The notes under the pieces: model-generated
Seen by the model: the letters and a program-made list of their open reading frames with translations, nothing else
What the model was told of the DNA's origin: nothing
Databases searched by the model: none
Part shown: in pieces, positions 25,501 through 34,768 of the stretch
How the letters are laid out: every line of letters starts with the position of its first letter
Position numbering within the stretch: the stretch's first letter is position 1
NCBI GenBank assembly: GCA_022826805.1
Contig: JAJDUH010000054.1
Coordinates: 1 to 42,538 of the forward strand
Direction of reading: 5' to 3'
From: Candidatus Poribacteria bacterium
GTDB lineage: Bacteria; Poribacteria; WGA-4E; WGA-3G
Length of the DNA stretch: 42,538 bases
Program-made: the position numbers and the translations under genes

Positions 25501-26436
25501 ATGAAGGAAAATGCATTTGCCAATACAATCATAGTTGGAGATACAACAAAGGTTTTACCACAACTGATCAAAAACAAGAAACAATATCATGTGATTATTG
25601 CAGATCCACCGTACAACATTGGTAAAGATTTTGGTAATAACAGTGCTTCAATGCCAGTGGACGACTATGTAAAATGGGCAAAATCATGGATACAAGACTG
25701 TCTTCATCTCCTAACAGATGATGGATTATTTTATCTGTATGGGCTCCCTGAAATTATTGCAAGAATTTCGGCTTGTTTTCCTATTCGTGAGCAACGCTGG
25801 TTGGCATGGCACTACACGAATAAAACAGTCCCATCACTCAAATTTTGGCAGAGGTCGCACGAAACGATATTATGTCTTTGGAAACCAAATATACCGCGCC
25901 CGGATTTGGAGATAGATCAAATTAGGGAAGCTTACACTGTGAGTTTCTTAAAGAATGCGGCGGGAAAAGAACGAAAAAATACTCCTTCTCGCTACGGGTC
26001 ATCTGGCAAAACAACCATTTATCAAGCACATAAAAATGGTGCTTTGCCCAGGGATGTTATCAAAGTTCCAGCGTTGGCAGGGGGAGCAGGACGTGCCGAA
26101 AGATGGTTTATTTGTAGAACTTGTGCTTCTCAAATTTATCCACCCGAAAATTTGTCCGAACACCGCGAGCACGATATATTGAAACATCCAACCCAAAAAC
26201 CTATGGAATTAACCAGACGGCTCATTCAATCTCGCATCAATGGAGAAGGAGGCAAGGTGCTTATTCCTTTCGCCGGTTCAGGTTCAGAATGCATAGTGGC
26301 TCGATCACTGGGCGTTGAATATCTTGGTATAGAAATAAACCCTGAATTTGTTGATTTTGCAACAAAGTGGCTAGAATACGATAGTGAACAACTCGTGTGG
26401 GTACGGGAGGCTGACAATGTACCAACTAACGCCTAG
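25501..26436 (+). CDS. Type II DNA methyltransferase, beta-class amino-methyltransferase
   Basis: This 311-residue SAM-dependent DNA methyltransferase modifies an exocyclic amino group (N6-adenine or N4-cytosine). The catalytic motif DPPY is at residues 35-38 (VIIADPPYNIG). The SAM-binding motif is near the C-terminus as PFAGSGSE (from about residue 256), after HPTQKP. The order catalytic motif, target-recognition region, SAM motif defines the beta class. The recognition region lies between and contains a CxxC (CRTC). It overlaps the nuclease gene by 20 bases. The target sequence cannot be read from the protein. The genes seem A+T-rich compared with neighbours, as expected for a mobile R-M unit. 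Confidence 0.92.
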   Translation: MKENAFANTIIVGDTTKVLPQLIKNKKQYHVIIADPPYNIGKDFGNNSASMPVDDYVKWAKSWIQDCLHLLTDDGLFYLYGLPEIIARISACFPIREQRWLAWHYTNKTVPSLKFWQRSHETILCLWKPNIPRPDLEIDQIREAYTVSFLKNAAGKERKNTPSRYGSSGKTTIYQAHKNGALPRDVIKVPALAGGAGRAERWFICRTCASQIYPPENLSEHREHDILKHPTQKPMELTRRLIQSRINGEGGKVLIPFAGSGSECIVARSLGVEYLGIEINPEFVDFATKWLEYDSEQLVWVREADNVPTNA

Positions 26437-27031
26437 AATGCAACAGAATTTACGTCAATACTTGGAGAAATATCACGACTTATTTGATGGTGGACGTTGC
26501 TCAGGCTGGGAATTGGAAGAACTGATATATAAGTCCATTCAATCAGATAATACTGCTGGTCATCATCCAACTTGGCAAGAAGGTGGACACGATGATCAAG
26601 CAGACATTCGAGTTAGAGTAAATGGCGAAATATATCCATTACAAATTAAATCGGGCGAGGTTAAACAAGTTAGATCTGGCACTCAAAGAAAACCGCACCT
26701 TGTATTATCAGGACATAGGATGAGTCGTTTTAACGGAGACTTTAAAGTAATCACAGAATACCTGAATGAAGAGAGAGCAGATTTTTTATCTATTCCTTAC
26801 CGCAAAGTAGAAGATGATACAGGGAGACATCACATCTACCAGATTGTATACGTAGAAGGAATGTACCTTCGTCAACTCAACCCAGATCAATGGGAAAAAG
26901 TTGGAGCAAGTTGGAGACAAGTCAACCCATACAAAGTAATCTTCACGGTGTCTCCCTCTATGAGTTGGCAAGTTTGGTGGCGAATTCCTTTATCGTTAGT
27001 GCTTCATTCGCCAGAATTTGTTATCGGATAA
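26417..27031 (+). CDS. Type II restriction endonuclease, PD-(D/E)xK type
   Basis: The 204-residue partner of the methyltransferase has a nuclease core. An early helix WELEELIYKS supplies an acidic residue (about E35). D63 is in QADIRVRV, and Q76-I-K78 is in YPLQIKSGE. D-(x12)-QxK is a known variant of PD-(D/E)xK. It starts inside the methyltransferase gene with GGGAGG upstream of ATG 26417, so synthesis is coupled. Role as the cognate nuclease is inferred from pairing. The cut site is unknown. Confidence 0.8.
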   Translation: MYQLTPRMQQNLRQYLEKYHDLFDGGRCSGWELEELIYKSIQSDNTAGHHPTWQEGGHDDQADIRVRVNGEIYPLQIKSGEVKQVRSGTQRKPHLVLSGHRMSRFNGDFKVITEYLNEERADFLSIPYRKVEDDTGRHHIYQIVYVEGMYLRQLNPDQWEKVGASWRQVNPYKVIFTVSPSMSWQVWWRIPLSLVLHSPEFVIG

Positions 27032-27060
27032 TTGTATAAAACTTCTGAAAAATTCAGGCA

Positions 27061-28467
27061 ATGAACAACAAAACGCTCGATCATTTGCTAATCACACTCA
27101 CAGTCTTATTCGACCTCTGTTTTGTTGCCACTGCAATTGTTGTCGCATATTGGATTCGGTTTGAATCCGGTTGGACACCTGAAGCACTGACGTTGCATAA
27201 AGGCGGCACCCCGCCCCTTGACGACTATTTCCGACTCATCCCACTGATGGTGATTATCTGGTTAATGACACTGAAAGCGTTAAAACTCTATCGTCCGGAA
27301 AACAACGCAACACTTTCGGCATTCTGGACGCTCTGCAAAGCCACCGGAATTGCACTCATCGCCACGTTAGCCGCACTCTTCTTTATTTTTCACCACGATG
27401 CCTACTCGCGTTGGGTCATGCTACTTGCCTCCGGGTTCAGTCTTGTCTGGCTGTTCTTAGGCAGACTCGTCCTTTACCGCTTCCGACAGGCAATTCACGC
27501 GCAGGGCGTCGGCGTAAATCGAGCGGCAATTGTTGGTTATGAGGCAAGCGTCAAAAAGTTTACCGACGCCTTGAACGCAAGATCCAATAGCAGTTACAAA
27601 TTAGTAGGCATAATTGATGGAGCCACAAGTGCTGATGATCTGCACCTACAACACCTCGGTAAAAGTCAAGATATACTCGAATTGGTGCAAACACATCGAA
27701 TTGATACGCTTTTCATTGCCTCACCTGCAGCGTCAAATGACACTATTCTACAGATTCTTCATACCTGCGAAGGTCTGCCTGTCCAAATTAACATGATGCC
27801 GGAACTCTCCGAATTTATCAGAAGCGGCACCGCTATCACCTTTTTTGGCGACATACCGATACTCCGATTACGCGAAACCCCTATGCAGGGCATACAAGGC
27901 ATCGTCAAACGTCTCATAGACGTCGTTTTCAGTCTGTTCGCCTTGATAGTGCTAAGCCCACTCATGTTAGCCATCGCAATTACGATCCGTTTGACATCGC
28001 CCGGTAAAGCAATTTTTCGTCAGGAGCGCGTCGGCAGAGGGGGAAAGCGATTCCACATCTATAAATTTCGTTCTATGCATGTCAACGCCGAAGAAAATGT
28101 AGGGCATGTATGGGCAAAGAGTGACGATCCGCGGCAAACCTCGCTCGGAAAGTTTCTGAGACGCTGGAGCTTAGACGAATTGCCCCAATTTTTGAACGTT
28201 CTCAAGGGCGATATGAGCCTCGTCGGTCCACGTCCAGAGATGTCAGGGCTCATTGATACATTTCGGGAATCAATACCACACTATCTTGCTCGGCAGCGCG
28301 TTAAATCTGGTATGACGGGCTGGGCACAAGTCAACGGTTTGCGCGGTAATACTTCTCTCGAAGAGCGGGTTTCTTACGACCGATACTATATCGAAAACTG
28401 GTCCCTTGGTTTGGACATTAAAATCATCTTGAAAACGCTGTGGGCGATTAGAAAAGGGTACCGCTAA
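27061..28467 (+). CDS. Undecaprenyl-phosphate sugar phosphotransferase (WcaJ-like)
   Basis: This 468-residue membrane enzyme transfers a sugar-1-phosphate from a nucleotide sugar to undecaprenyl phosphate, the first committed step of exopolysaccharide or O-antigen synthesis. Four N-terminal helices (from residue 7 to about 135) precede a soluble CoA_binding_3-like region. A further hydrophobic segment, FSLFALIVLSPLMLAIAI, comes before the bacterial transferase domain: RQERVGRGGKRFHIYKFRSM, LDELPQFLNVLKGDMSLVGP, RPE and VKSGMTGWAQVNGLRG. All are family hallmarks. No other polysaccharide genes surround it, unusual for this enzyme. The weak AGG site makes the start slightly uncertain. Confidence 0.92.
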   Translation: MNNKTLDHLLITLTVLFDLCFVATAIVVAYWIRFESGWTPEALTLHKGGTPPLDDYFRLIPLMVIIWLMTLKALKLYRPENNATLSAFWTLCKATGIALIATLAALFFIFHHDAYSRWVMLLASGFSLVWLFLGRLVLYRFRQAIHAQGVGVNRAAIVGYEASVKKFTDALNARSNSSYKLVGIIDGATSADDLHLQHLGKSQDILELVQTHRIDTLFIASPAASNDTILQILHTCEGLPVQINMMPELSEFIRSGTAITFFGDIPILRLRETPMQGIQGIVKRLIDVVFSLFALIVLSPLMLAIAITIRLTSPGKAIFRQERVGRGGKRFHIYKFRSMHVNAEENVGHVWAKSDDPRQTSLGKFLRRWSLDELPQFLNVLKGDMSLVGPRPEMSGLIDTFRESIPHYLARQRVKSGMTGWAQVNGLRGNTSLEERVSYDRYYIENWSLGLDIKIILKTLWAIRKGYR

Positions 28468-28517
28468 CCTACAGAAAGAACGCACTATAAACGCCTTACC
28501 CAATTCGGTAAGTTCGG

Positions 28518-29552
28518 TTAATTCTGGAAATACCGCTGCAAAAAGGGCCAAGCACCTGCCTTGTAATATCGATGTCCGCCTTCACCAATAAAAAGCTCAC
28601 ACCTATCTGCAACCCCCGCAACCGTATAGATAGTCTTCAACCGTTCATAAGCCAGCTGGACGTGATCTATCGGAAAAATTCCGTCATCACGTCCAGCAAT
28701 CGCGCAGAACGGACGCGGTGCGATTAAGCCCGCAACATCGTACATCTCTCCAAGTCGCATCACTCCGGGCACATAGTTACATTCACAATGCCGGATCATA
28801 CCGATGCTACCTTCAAATGTGCAAAAATAGCAGCTCGGTAGTGCGACAGCGATACGTGTTTCACACGCTGCGGCGAAAAGGGACACAGTGCCACCACCGG
28901 AATTCCCTGTAATCGCGATACGGTCGGCATCTATTGGTAAATCCTTGATTGCCCAATCAATGAGGCGCGACATATCCCATACCCGCTCACCGATTGGGGT
29001 CCGTCCGACAAGTATGCTATGAACCAACTGATGTCGGCATGAGTGCGTATTATTGGCTTCTTTATCCGCCTTCGTGCGCGTCTCACCGAACGCCCGCGTC
29101 GTCGGGGCAATAGCGATGTAACCTTCCTCAATGACTGCTTGCCGCGCGATGTCCCGCTCACCTTCCAACATGTGTTCTTCTTCTGCTTCCGTATGCGCAA
29201 TACCGGCATAAAGAGGCGGATGGTTATGCCCGTGTGGCGCGAGGATCAGTGGAAGCTTGCCTTGGATTTCTTTCGGACGTAGGAGGTAGAACGGCAGCGG
29301 CACCGTCGGCTCTACCCACAGATACCAACTCTCACGAAAGTGGTTACCCATATCCAAGACTTCCAACTGCTCAGCCTTTGGGACATAGTCTGCGAGATCG
29401 GATTCCATATTATCTAAACCGAGGATTTCTCGTAGCTTTGGGCGAAAAGCCGCCTGCCATGCCAAAAACCCTTCCCGTGAGGTCTCGCGAAATTCATACT
29501 GCCTCGGAACAGTGTCATATAAGTTTTTAAAATGTGTTGCAGCATCATACAT
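28518..29552 (-). CDS. Alpha/beta hydrolase (acetyl-esterase/dienelactone hydrolase-like)
   Basis: The 344-residue cytosolic hydrolase has a nucleophile S218 in ITGNSGGGTVSL, an acid in AGRDDGIFPIDH and a histidine in GEGGHRYYKAGAWPF, a complete triad. LILAPHGHNHPP supplies the oxyanion region. The N-terminal region (about 1-80) matches the lid or leader of acetyl-xylan-esterase-like proteins in polysaccharide-using bacteria. A substrate such as an acetylated sugar is inferred. The start at 29552 has GGAGAG upstream; the frame from 29660 is rejected because it runs into the divergent promoter. Confidence 0.82.
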   Translation of the reverse strand: MYDAATHFKNLYDTVPRQYEFRETSREGFLAWQAAFRPKLREILGLDNMESDLADYVPKAEQLEVLDMGNHFRESWYLWVEPTVPLPFYLLRPKEIQGKLPLILAPHGHNHPPLYAGIAHTEAEEEHMLEGERDIARQAVIEEGYIAIAPTTRAFGETRTKADKEANNTHSCRHQLVHSILVGRTPIGERVWDMSRLIDWAIKDLPIDADRIAITGNSGGGTVSLFAAACETRIAVALPSCYFCTFEGSIGMIRHCECNYVPGVMRLGEMYDVAGLIAPRPFCAIAGRDDGIFPIDHVQLAYERLKTIYTVAGVADRCELFIGEGGHRYYKAGAWPFLQRYFQN

Positions 29553-29583
29553 TACGATTCTCTCCTCTATGCCTTTGGTTGAC

Positions 29584-29611
29584 TTGACAAAATCCGCAGC
29601 CGTGGTATAAT
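29584..29611 (+). promoter_or_regulatory. Near-consensus sigma70 promoter for the SDR gene
   Basis: TTGACA at 29584-29589, 16 bases, then TATAAT at 29606-29611. Both boxes are perfect. The leader would be about 75 bases before the ATG at 29692. The divergent hydrolase gene starts only about 30 bp away on the other strand. Confidence 0.75.
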
Positions 29612-29691
29612 GTGCATAATCATAGACGACCCCTGCAGACCTGTCAACTGAATTCAGCAAGCGTTGTACAGGTGCGTACGAAAGGCACTAT

Positions 29692-30576
29692 ATGAAAGTA
29701 TTGATAACCGGTGCAAGCGGTAGACTCGGTCAATTCGTCATTCGAGAACTGGAAACCGAAGAACACTCGCTGGTGCTCATGTCGCGCAGAAATCCACCCG
29801 ATGAATTTGCCCATCTCCCCTTTATTCAAGGCGATCTAAATAATTTTGAGGACTGCCAACGCGCCGTTGAAGGTGTAGACGCAATTCAACACCTCGGTGC
29901 GCAACCCAACCCAGTCGATCATCCAGATTTACGGGCAGATGCAGCAGAAAAAGGCATCTCCTTTGATGCGACCTTTAAGACAAATATGCTCGGGACTTAC
30001 TATCTCTTACAAGCCGCAATTGCGGCAGACGTCCACACCATCGTGATGTGCGGCAGTAATTGCGCATTAGGGCACGGTTTCCGAATTAGCAAAACCCATA
30101 TCCCAGTAGACTACCTACCCTTCGATGAAGAACATCCTTGTTATCCTGAAGATTCTTATAGCTTCTCCAAACGCTGTGGTGAGGACCTGTTAGCAAGCTA
30201 CACCCGCGCGTATGGCATCCGAACCTATGTTACGCGTCCCGCCGGTATCAGCCCAGAAGAGCGGCGAAATCAGATGAGAGCCAATGCCAAACCGACGAGC
30301 AGTTGGACACCGTGGATCTGGTGCTGGGTAGGGAGTGAAGACGTAGCGAGTGCCCACCGTCTGCTTATGGAAAAAGCGGATACCCTACCCGCACACGATG
30401 TCTATTTCCTGAACGCCGATGATACCTCAGCATTGGAACCTTCTCAGGAATTGGTTGAACGTTTTAAACCCGAACTCCTCCCGAAAGTGAGAACGCTTCA
30501 AGGGCACCAATCCTTTATCACTTGCGATAAACTCAAAGCTGCTGTCGGGTGGCGTCACAAAACATCATGGCGGTAA
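29692..30576 (+). CDS. Extended short-chain dehydrogenase / NAD-dependent epimerase-like
   Basis: The 294-residue protein has the NAD(P)-binding G7-A-S-G10-R-L-G13 pattern and the active-site pair Y156 and K160 in YSFSK. After ITGASGRLGQF comes a substrate half with TRPAGISPEERR. Extended SDRs act as epimerases, dehydratases or sugar dehydrogenases; this one resembles uronate/nucleotide-sugar type enzymes in length, but the substrate is not clear. An AAGG site and a near-consensus promoter precede it. A repeat separates it from the next oxidoreductase and PfkB genes on the same strand, so a sugar-acid pathway is possible. Confidence 0.87.
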   Translation: MKVLITGASGRLGQFVIRELETEEHSLVLMSRRNPPDEFAHLPFIQGDLNNFEDCQRAVEGVDAIQHLGAQPNPVDHPDLRADAAEKGISFDATFKTNMLGTYYLLQAAIAADVHTIVMCGSNCALGHGFRISKTHIPVDYLPFDEEHPCYPEDSYSFSKRCGEDLLASYTRAYGIRTYVTRPAGISPEERRNQMRANAKPTSSWTPWIWCWVGSEDVASAHRLLMEKADTLPAHDVYFLNADDTSALEPSQELVERFKPELLPKVRTLQGHQSFITCDKLKAAVGWRHKTSWR

Positions 30577-30583
30577 TAGTATG

Positions 30584-30695
30584 GGTTGTCAGTCTTCAGT
30601 CTTCGGTTCTCGGTTAAGAATTCCGTGGGGCGGATACACAAAACGCAATCACCATATCCGGGTAACTGAAAACCGACAACTGACAACCGATAACC
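30584..30695. repeat. Inverted-repeat element of the TTATCAGT family
   Basis: A 33-base left arm (30584-30616) and a 33-base right arm (30663-30695) are imperfect reverse complements built of short TCAGT/TCGGT units around a 46-base centre. It looks like a small MITE. Part of the right arm recurs at 38979-39010 with two differences, and the left end of the element at 1377 is related. Confidence 0.65.
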
Positions 30696-30718
30696 AGTAA
30701 AAAATTGGAGGAATCATC

Positions 30719-31804
30719 ATGGAAACCACCAGTGATAGAGTACGGATTGGTGTTGTCGGGGTCGGGAGTATCTCCGTGCGCGGCATCCTGCCACACCTTA
30801 CGCAAGACGATGTCCAAGATAGATTAGAGGTAACCGCCGTTTGCGATCCGGTTCCAGGTAGAGCAGAAGCCGCATCCGAAAGATTTGGGGTCCCTCACGC
30901 TTACGAAACATACGAGGCTCTTTTAGAAGACGGACATGTAGACGCCGTCAGCATCGCATCGCCTATCGGTCTTCATTACGGACAAGGCAAACTTGCCATT
31001 GATCACGGCGTTCATGCACATTTTAATAAAACAATGACAACCACCGTTGACGAAGCGGACGATCTCATCGAATCAGCAGCACGCAACAGTGTAAAATTGG
31101 TGGCATCCCCAGGGGAAATGCTCCGTCCGATTCACCAAGAAATCCGCAGACTCATTGATGACGGTGCTATCGGAACGTTAACGTGGGCAGCCGCTGGATC
31201 GGCTTTCGGAAGATACCATGAAAACGAATCTGTTAGACATGGCGACGATCCGCTCTCTAACATCAATCCGGCATGGTATTTCCGTAAACCCGGTGGCGGA
31301 CCGTTGTACGACATGACCGTTTATGGTTTGCATACAATGACAGGTATCCTCGGACCTGCAAAACGTGTAACAGCGTTTTCTGGCGTGCGCCTTGAAGAAC
31401 GCGAATTCCGAGGCGAGATGCTCCCTTGCGATATGGACGACAACACCTTTATTCTCGTTGACTTTGGCAAGGCATTCTACGGCTTCGTCTACGGTGCCGC
31501 TGCCGGCTCGGTTGTTAGAGGTAGATTAGCAATTCACGGCACTGCTGGTACAATTGAAGGGAATTTGTTGAACGGCAAACCGATTGATGCACCCGAAGGG
31601 GAACTGCCACACGTTGTAGGACCGCATCGCGACATTCAGGAATACCATGTCTACGAGGATATTATGCAGTTAGTAGATTGGATTCGAGAGGACAAGCCGA
31701 CGATTGTTACAGCAGAGCACGCGCGGCATGTCATAGAGATCTTTGACGCCGGTTACAGATCTGCCCAAACAGGCGAAGCGCAAGAGTTGCGGACCACATT
31801 TTAA
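30719..31804 (+). CDS. Gfo/Idh/MocA family oxidoreductase (fourth copy)
   Basis: The 361-residue oxidoreductase starts with RIGVVGVGSISVRG. The EKP motif is replaced by N-K-T in HAHFNKTMTTTV, so the lysine remains but the acid and proline are lost. The substrate domain includes PGGGPLYDMTVYGLHTMTGILG, which is well conserved. GGAGG precedes the ATG. The PfkB kinase gene starts 13 bases after its stop, so they are co-transcribed. A joint sugar pathway (oxidation then phosphorylation) is inferred but not proven. Confidence 0.9.
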   Translation: METTSDRVRIGVVGVGSISVRGILPHLTQDDVQDRLEVTAVCDPVPGRAEAASERFGVPHAYETYEALLEDGHVDAVSIASPIGLHYGQGKLAIDHGVHAHFNKTMTTTVDEADDLIESAARNSVKLVASPGEMLRPIHQEIRRLIDDGAIGTLTWAAAGSAFGRYHENESVRHGDDPLSNINPAWYFRKPGGGPLYDMTVYGLHTMTGILGPAKRVTAFSGVRLEEREFRGEMLPCDMDDNTFILVDFGKAFYGFVYGAAAGSVVRGRLAIHGTAGTIEGNLLNGKPIDAPEGELPHVVGPHRDIQEYHVYEDIMQLVDWIREDKPTIVTAEHARHVIEIFDAGYRSAQTGEAQELRTTF

Positions 31805-31817
31805 AGGAACAGTTTCT

Positions 31818-32768
31818 ATGCCAAAAGCTTTATGTATCGGTGAACTCCTCATCGATTTTGTGTCTACAACCCCTGATGTAACACTTGCCGAAGCACCAGG
31901 CTTTGTTAAAGCCCCCGGTGGCGCGCCCGCCAATGTCGCTGTCGGTTTAGCCAAACTCGGTATAGACGCTGGATTTATCGGAAAAGTGGGCGCGGATGCA
32001 TTCGGCAATTTCCTGAGCGATACGCTGCAACAGAACAGCGTGGATACTGCTTACCTCATTGCCGGGGAAACATCTCGGACCACCCTGGCTTTCGTCGCCA
32101 CACGCTCCGACGGCATGAAAGACATTACCTTCTATCGGCATCCAGGGGCTGATATCCAACTCTCTCCAGACGAAATCGACACGGGTTACATCCAATCAGC
32201 AGAACTTTTTCACTACGGTTCCGTCAGCCTGAGCCATTCGCCGAGCCGTGAGGCAACACTCCACGCAATCCAGTCGGCGAAAGCCAGCGGCGCGATGCTC
32301 TCTTACGATCCGAATTTGCGTTTGATGTTATGGGACAACGCCGATGACGCCAAGCACTGGATCTGGGAAGTAATGCCTTATGCAGACGTTGTCAAAATAT
32401 CGGAAGAAGAATGGGAATTCGTTACAGGAGACGCTGGACTAACAGGTGGGATTGAGCGTATTCTTGGACTTGGCGTAACGTTGCTCGTTGTTACGTTAGG
32501 GGAACGCGGATGCTATTACACAAACGGCATTGCTGACGGTTATGTTGACGGTTTCGCTGTTGATGTTGTGGATACACTCGGCGCAGGCGATGCATTCGTC
32601 GCCGCCATGCTTATGCAATTGATGCAGCACGAAGACCTTCAATCACTTGATGCGTCTTTACTTGCAGCAATCATGCGTTATGCGAACGCGGCAGGAGCGT
32701 TGGCAACACAGAAAGTAGGTGTAATTCCTGCCTTGCCAACGCCGTCTGAAATTGAACTGTTCTTATAG
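31818..32768 (+). CDS. PfkB-family sugar kinase (fructokinase-like)
   Basis: This 316-residue kinase of the ribokinase/PfkB family phosphorylates a sugar with ATP. The first signature is APGGAPANVAVGLAKLG. The second, DTLGAGDAFVAA, contains the catalytic aspartate and the anion hole. GELLIDFVS and PGADIQLSPDEID are typical of fructokinases (ScrK/Frk type), so fructose is the likely but unproven substrate. The ATG at 31818 has AAAGGA upstream; the longer frame from 31743 overlaps the oxidoreductase gene and is rejected. Confidence 0.9.
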   Translation: MPKALCIGELLIDFVSTTPDVTLAEAPGFVKAPGGAPANVAVGLAKLGIDAGFIGKVGADAFGNFLSDTLQQNSVDTAYLIAGETSRTTLAFVATRSDGMKDITFYRHPGADIQLSPDEIDTGYIQSAELFHYGSVSLSHSPSREATLHAIQSAKASGAMLSYDPNLRLMLWDNADDAKHWIWEVMPYADVVKISEEEWEFVTGDAGLTGGIERILGLGVTLLVVTLGERGCYYTNGIADGYVDGFAVDVVDTLGAGDAFVAAMLMQLMQHEDLQSLDASLLAAIMRYANAAGALATQKVGVIPALPTPSEIELFL

Positions 32769-32785
32769 GAAAAAGGAGTGTCTGT

Positions 32786-34768
32786 TTACTGCAAAGTTAT
32801 CAACACCGGTTCAATGGCGAGTGTCTCTTGAATACGCTGTTGAAGAACCACTGCTTCTTCGCGCTTACTGAACTCACCGATTGTTACGCGATGCCTCACT
32901 TTACCATCAACGGTGGCAGTATGTATAGCAACCTTTTGACTGGGATTTTGATGCTGCAGCTGTGCTTCCATCTGTTTAGCGTAGAAGGGATCCACAAACG
33001 AACCCACCATGAGTGTAAGTTTGGGCTCTGACGCGCCTGCTGGCTGATATTCTGTTTCAAAATCATCCTGATCCTCTACACCGAGATGCAGCTCTACCTG
33101 TTGGGCACTTTGATTGCTCGCGATATCCTGAACGCTTAACTTACAAGTATATGGAGCAAGCGGCTGTTCCTGTAATGCGTTTAAAACAACCTGTGCCGGT
33201 GGTACACCATCCGCTTCCATCTGTTCAATAAGCACATTGTGCTGGTCAAAAAGTTCTAGCCTCCAATGTACAATCGGATTGATGTCCAAAGTTCTTATAC
33301 CTACGGAATGCCACACGCGCATTCCGTGTTGATTAGTCGTTGATGCCTTCCTAAAGAGTTCTATTGTAGTCGGAATGAGATCTACCGTTACCTTTTTACT
33401 ATCTTTGAGATCCGATGCCCCTTGTGCGTCGAAAACATGCAACTGCGCTTCATAGTCGCCATCGGGAACTAAGGCACCAGTATCGGCAATACCATCCCAA
33501 GTGATACCTGCTGAAGGAGAACCGCTCCCCGATTGCTCCCAGACCCTCTCAGTGTATTCATCAATGAGCATCAACCGCCATTTATCCGTCGAGTTGACTG
33601 CAAAATGGAACGTAGTGTTATCCGCAAAACCGTCGTTATTAGGTGAAATTGCGGGTTCGGAGATCCGAAGCCTTCCGGGAGATATCCCGGACACGGTATC
33701 TGTTGTAAACGTTGTTGGCATCAAAATAGGGACATCCGCATCGGCATTATCGGTCCTGGTTAGGACAGGTTCTGATAGAGGTGCCGTGTTACTTGTCCCC
33801 CAACGTAAAGTTGCCGAAATCCAATGAATAGATTGCTCTAATTCGCTGCCACTCACGTAGGCATAATCAAGCTGTCCGGACGAATTTCGGAAACTAAATC
33901 CTCGCGCCCATTCTCCGCCCCAGAACCTTTCAGAAGCCGTTAGCGCAGTATACCCTACCCGTAATCCTACATGCCCATTAATCAGCCATCGTTCTGCGCC
34001 GAAATGTAACCGAAGCCTTTCACCCCAACTTCCATCGTTCTCACCTCGTACAGCGAGGTCGGCAGAGAACAACGTCTCACTTCCTAACTGATATGTCGTT
34101 CCGAAACGCGCTGCTAAGGGAGGATCCTCAAGGAGGACACCATCCACTCGAATTCCGTTACTCAATTCGGATAGATTCATGCCCACTGTTACCTCGTCGC
34201 CCCACTCCTCCAATGGATAAGCGAATTGCATCCCCAAATCTACACTCCAGAGGAAGTTTGTTCTGATAGGTGTGTTGTTTTGATAATAACGCAGATTTGC
34301 CCCTGCCGATGCGCTTTGTCCTAATGCCAGCCCATAGCCCAAGAGCACAATTTGTGTTGACTCAGTAGTATCACCTTTCCAACCGTCAAGCCAAGTAGCG
34401 AAGGATAGATTACCGAAATTCTTATCCGTTAAACCAAAAGTATGTGGATTCGCAGCGACTGAAAATGCCTGTTCCAGTCCAGATGGACTCCCTGAAAACG
34501 GCATGCCACCCATATTCACTTCAACGCCATCCATAAACCCCAGTGAAGAAGGATTCCAAAGAAATCCGTTCGTTGCGGCGGGTCCTGCCGTAAATGCGCT
34601 CCCCATACCGACAGCACGAGCACTTGCCCCGACAAAAATATCCCGTTGCCCTATGCCAGAAGCCCATGCAGTAACGGAAACAGCGAGGAACATAATTACA
34701 ATTATACCTATCACTCGTCCAATTTGGACTGATGGTTGTTTGATAAACTTAAGAAAATTTAATTGCAT
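32786..34768 (-). CDS. PorV-like outer-membrane protein with FlgD-like Ig and SPOR domains
   Basis: The 660-residue exported protein has a signal peptide (IIVIMFLAVSVTAWAS). A PorV/PorQ-like beta-barrel section follows (IFVGASARAVGMGSAFTAG, NGFLWNPSSLGFM, repeated aromatic strands to about residue 330). Next come FlgD/gliding-type Ig-like segments (ISPNNDGFADNTTFHF, ITWDGIADTGALVPDGDY). The last ~75 residues form a SPOR domain (LMVGSFVDPFYAKQMEAQL, HRVTIGEFSKREEA). PorV homologues serve type IX secretion, and SPOR domains bind denuded peptidoglycan, so this may tie an outer-membrane barrel to the wall. ATG 34768 is chosen (GGAG, spacing eight). Confidence 0.8.
   Translation of the reverse strand: MQLNFLKFIKQPSVQIGRVIGIIVIMFLAVSVTAWASGIGQRDIFVGASARAVGMGSAFTAGPAATNGFLWNPSSLGFMDGVEVNMGGMPFSGSPSGLEQAFSVAANPHTFGLTDKNFGNLSFATWLDGWKGDTTESTQIVLLGYGLALGQSASAGANLRYYQNNTPIRTNFLWSVDLGMQFAYPLEEWGDEVTVGMNLSELSNGIRVDGVLLEDPPLAARFGTTYQLGSETLFSADLAVRGENDGSWGERLRLHFGAERWLINGHVGLRVGYTALTASERFWGGEWARGFSFRNSSGQLDYAYVSGSELEQSIHWISATLRWGTSNTAPLSEPVLTRTDNADADVPILMPTTFTTDTVSGISPGRLRISEPAISPNNDGFADNTTFHFAVNSTDKWRLMLIDEYTERVWEQSGSGSPSAGITWDGIADTGALVPDGDYEAQLHVFDAQGASDLKDSKKVTVDLIPTTIELFRKASTTNQHGMRVWHSVGIRTLDINPIVHWRLELFDQHNVLIEQMEADGVPPAQVVLNALQEQPLAPYTCKLSVQDIASNQSAQQVELHLGVEDQDDFETEYQPAGASEPKLTLMVGSFVDPFYAKQMEAQLQHQNPSQKVAIHTATVDGKVRHRVTIGEFSKREEAVVLQQRIQETLAIEPVLITLQ

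Noticed and set aside
28495..28512. Hairpin after the WcaJ-like gene as a terminator
   Set aside because: The stem (TTACC/GGTAA) is short and not followed by a T-run on either strand.
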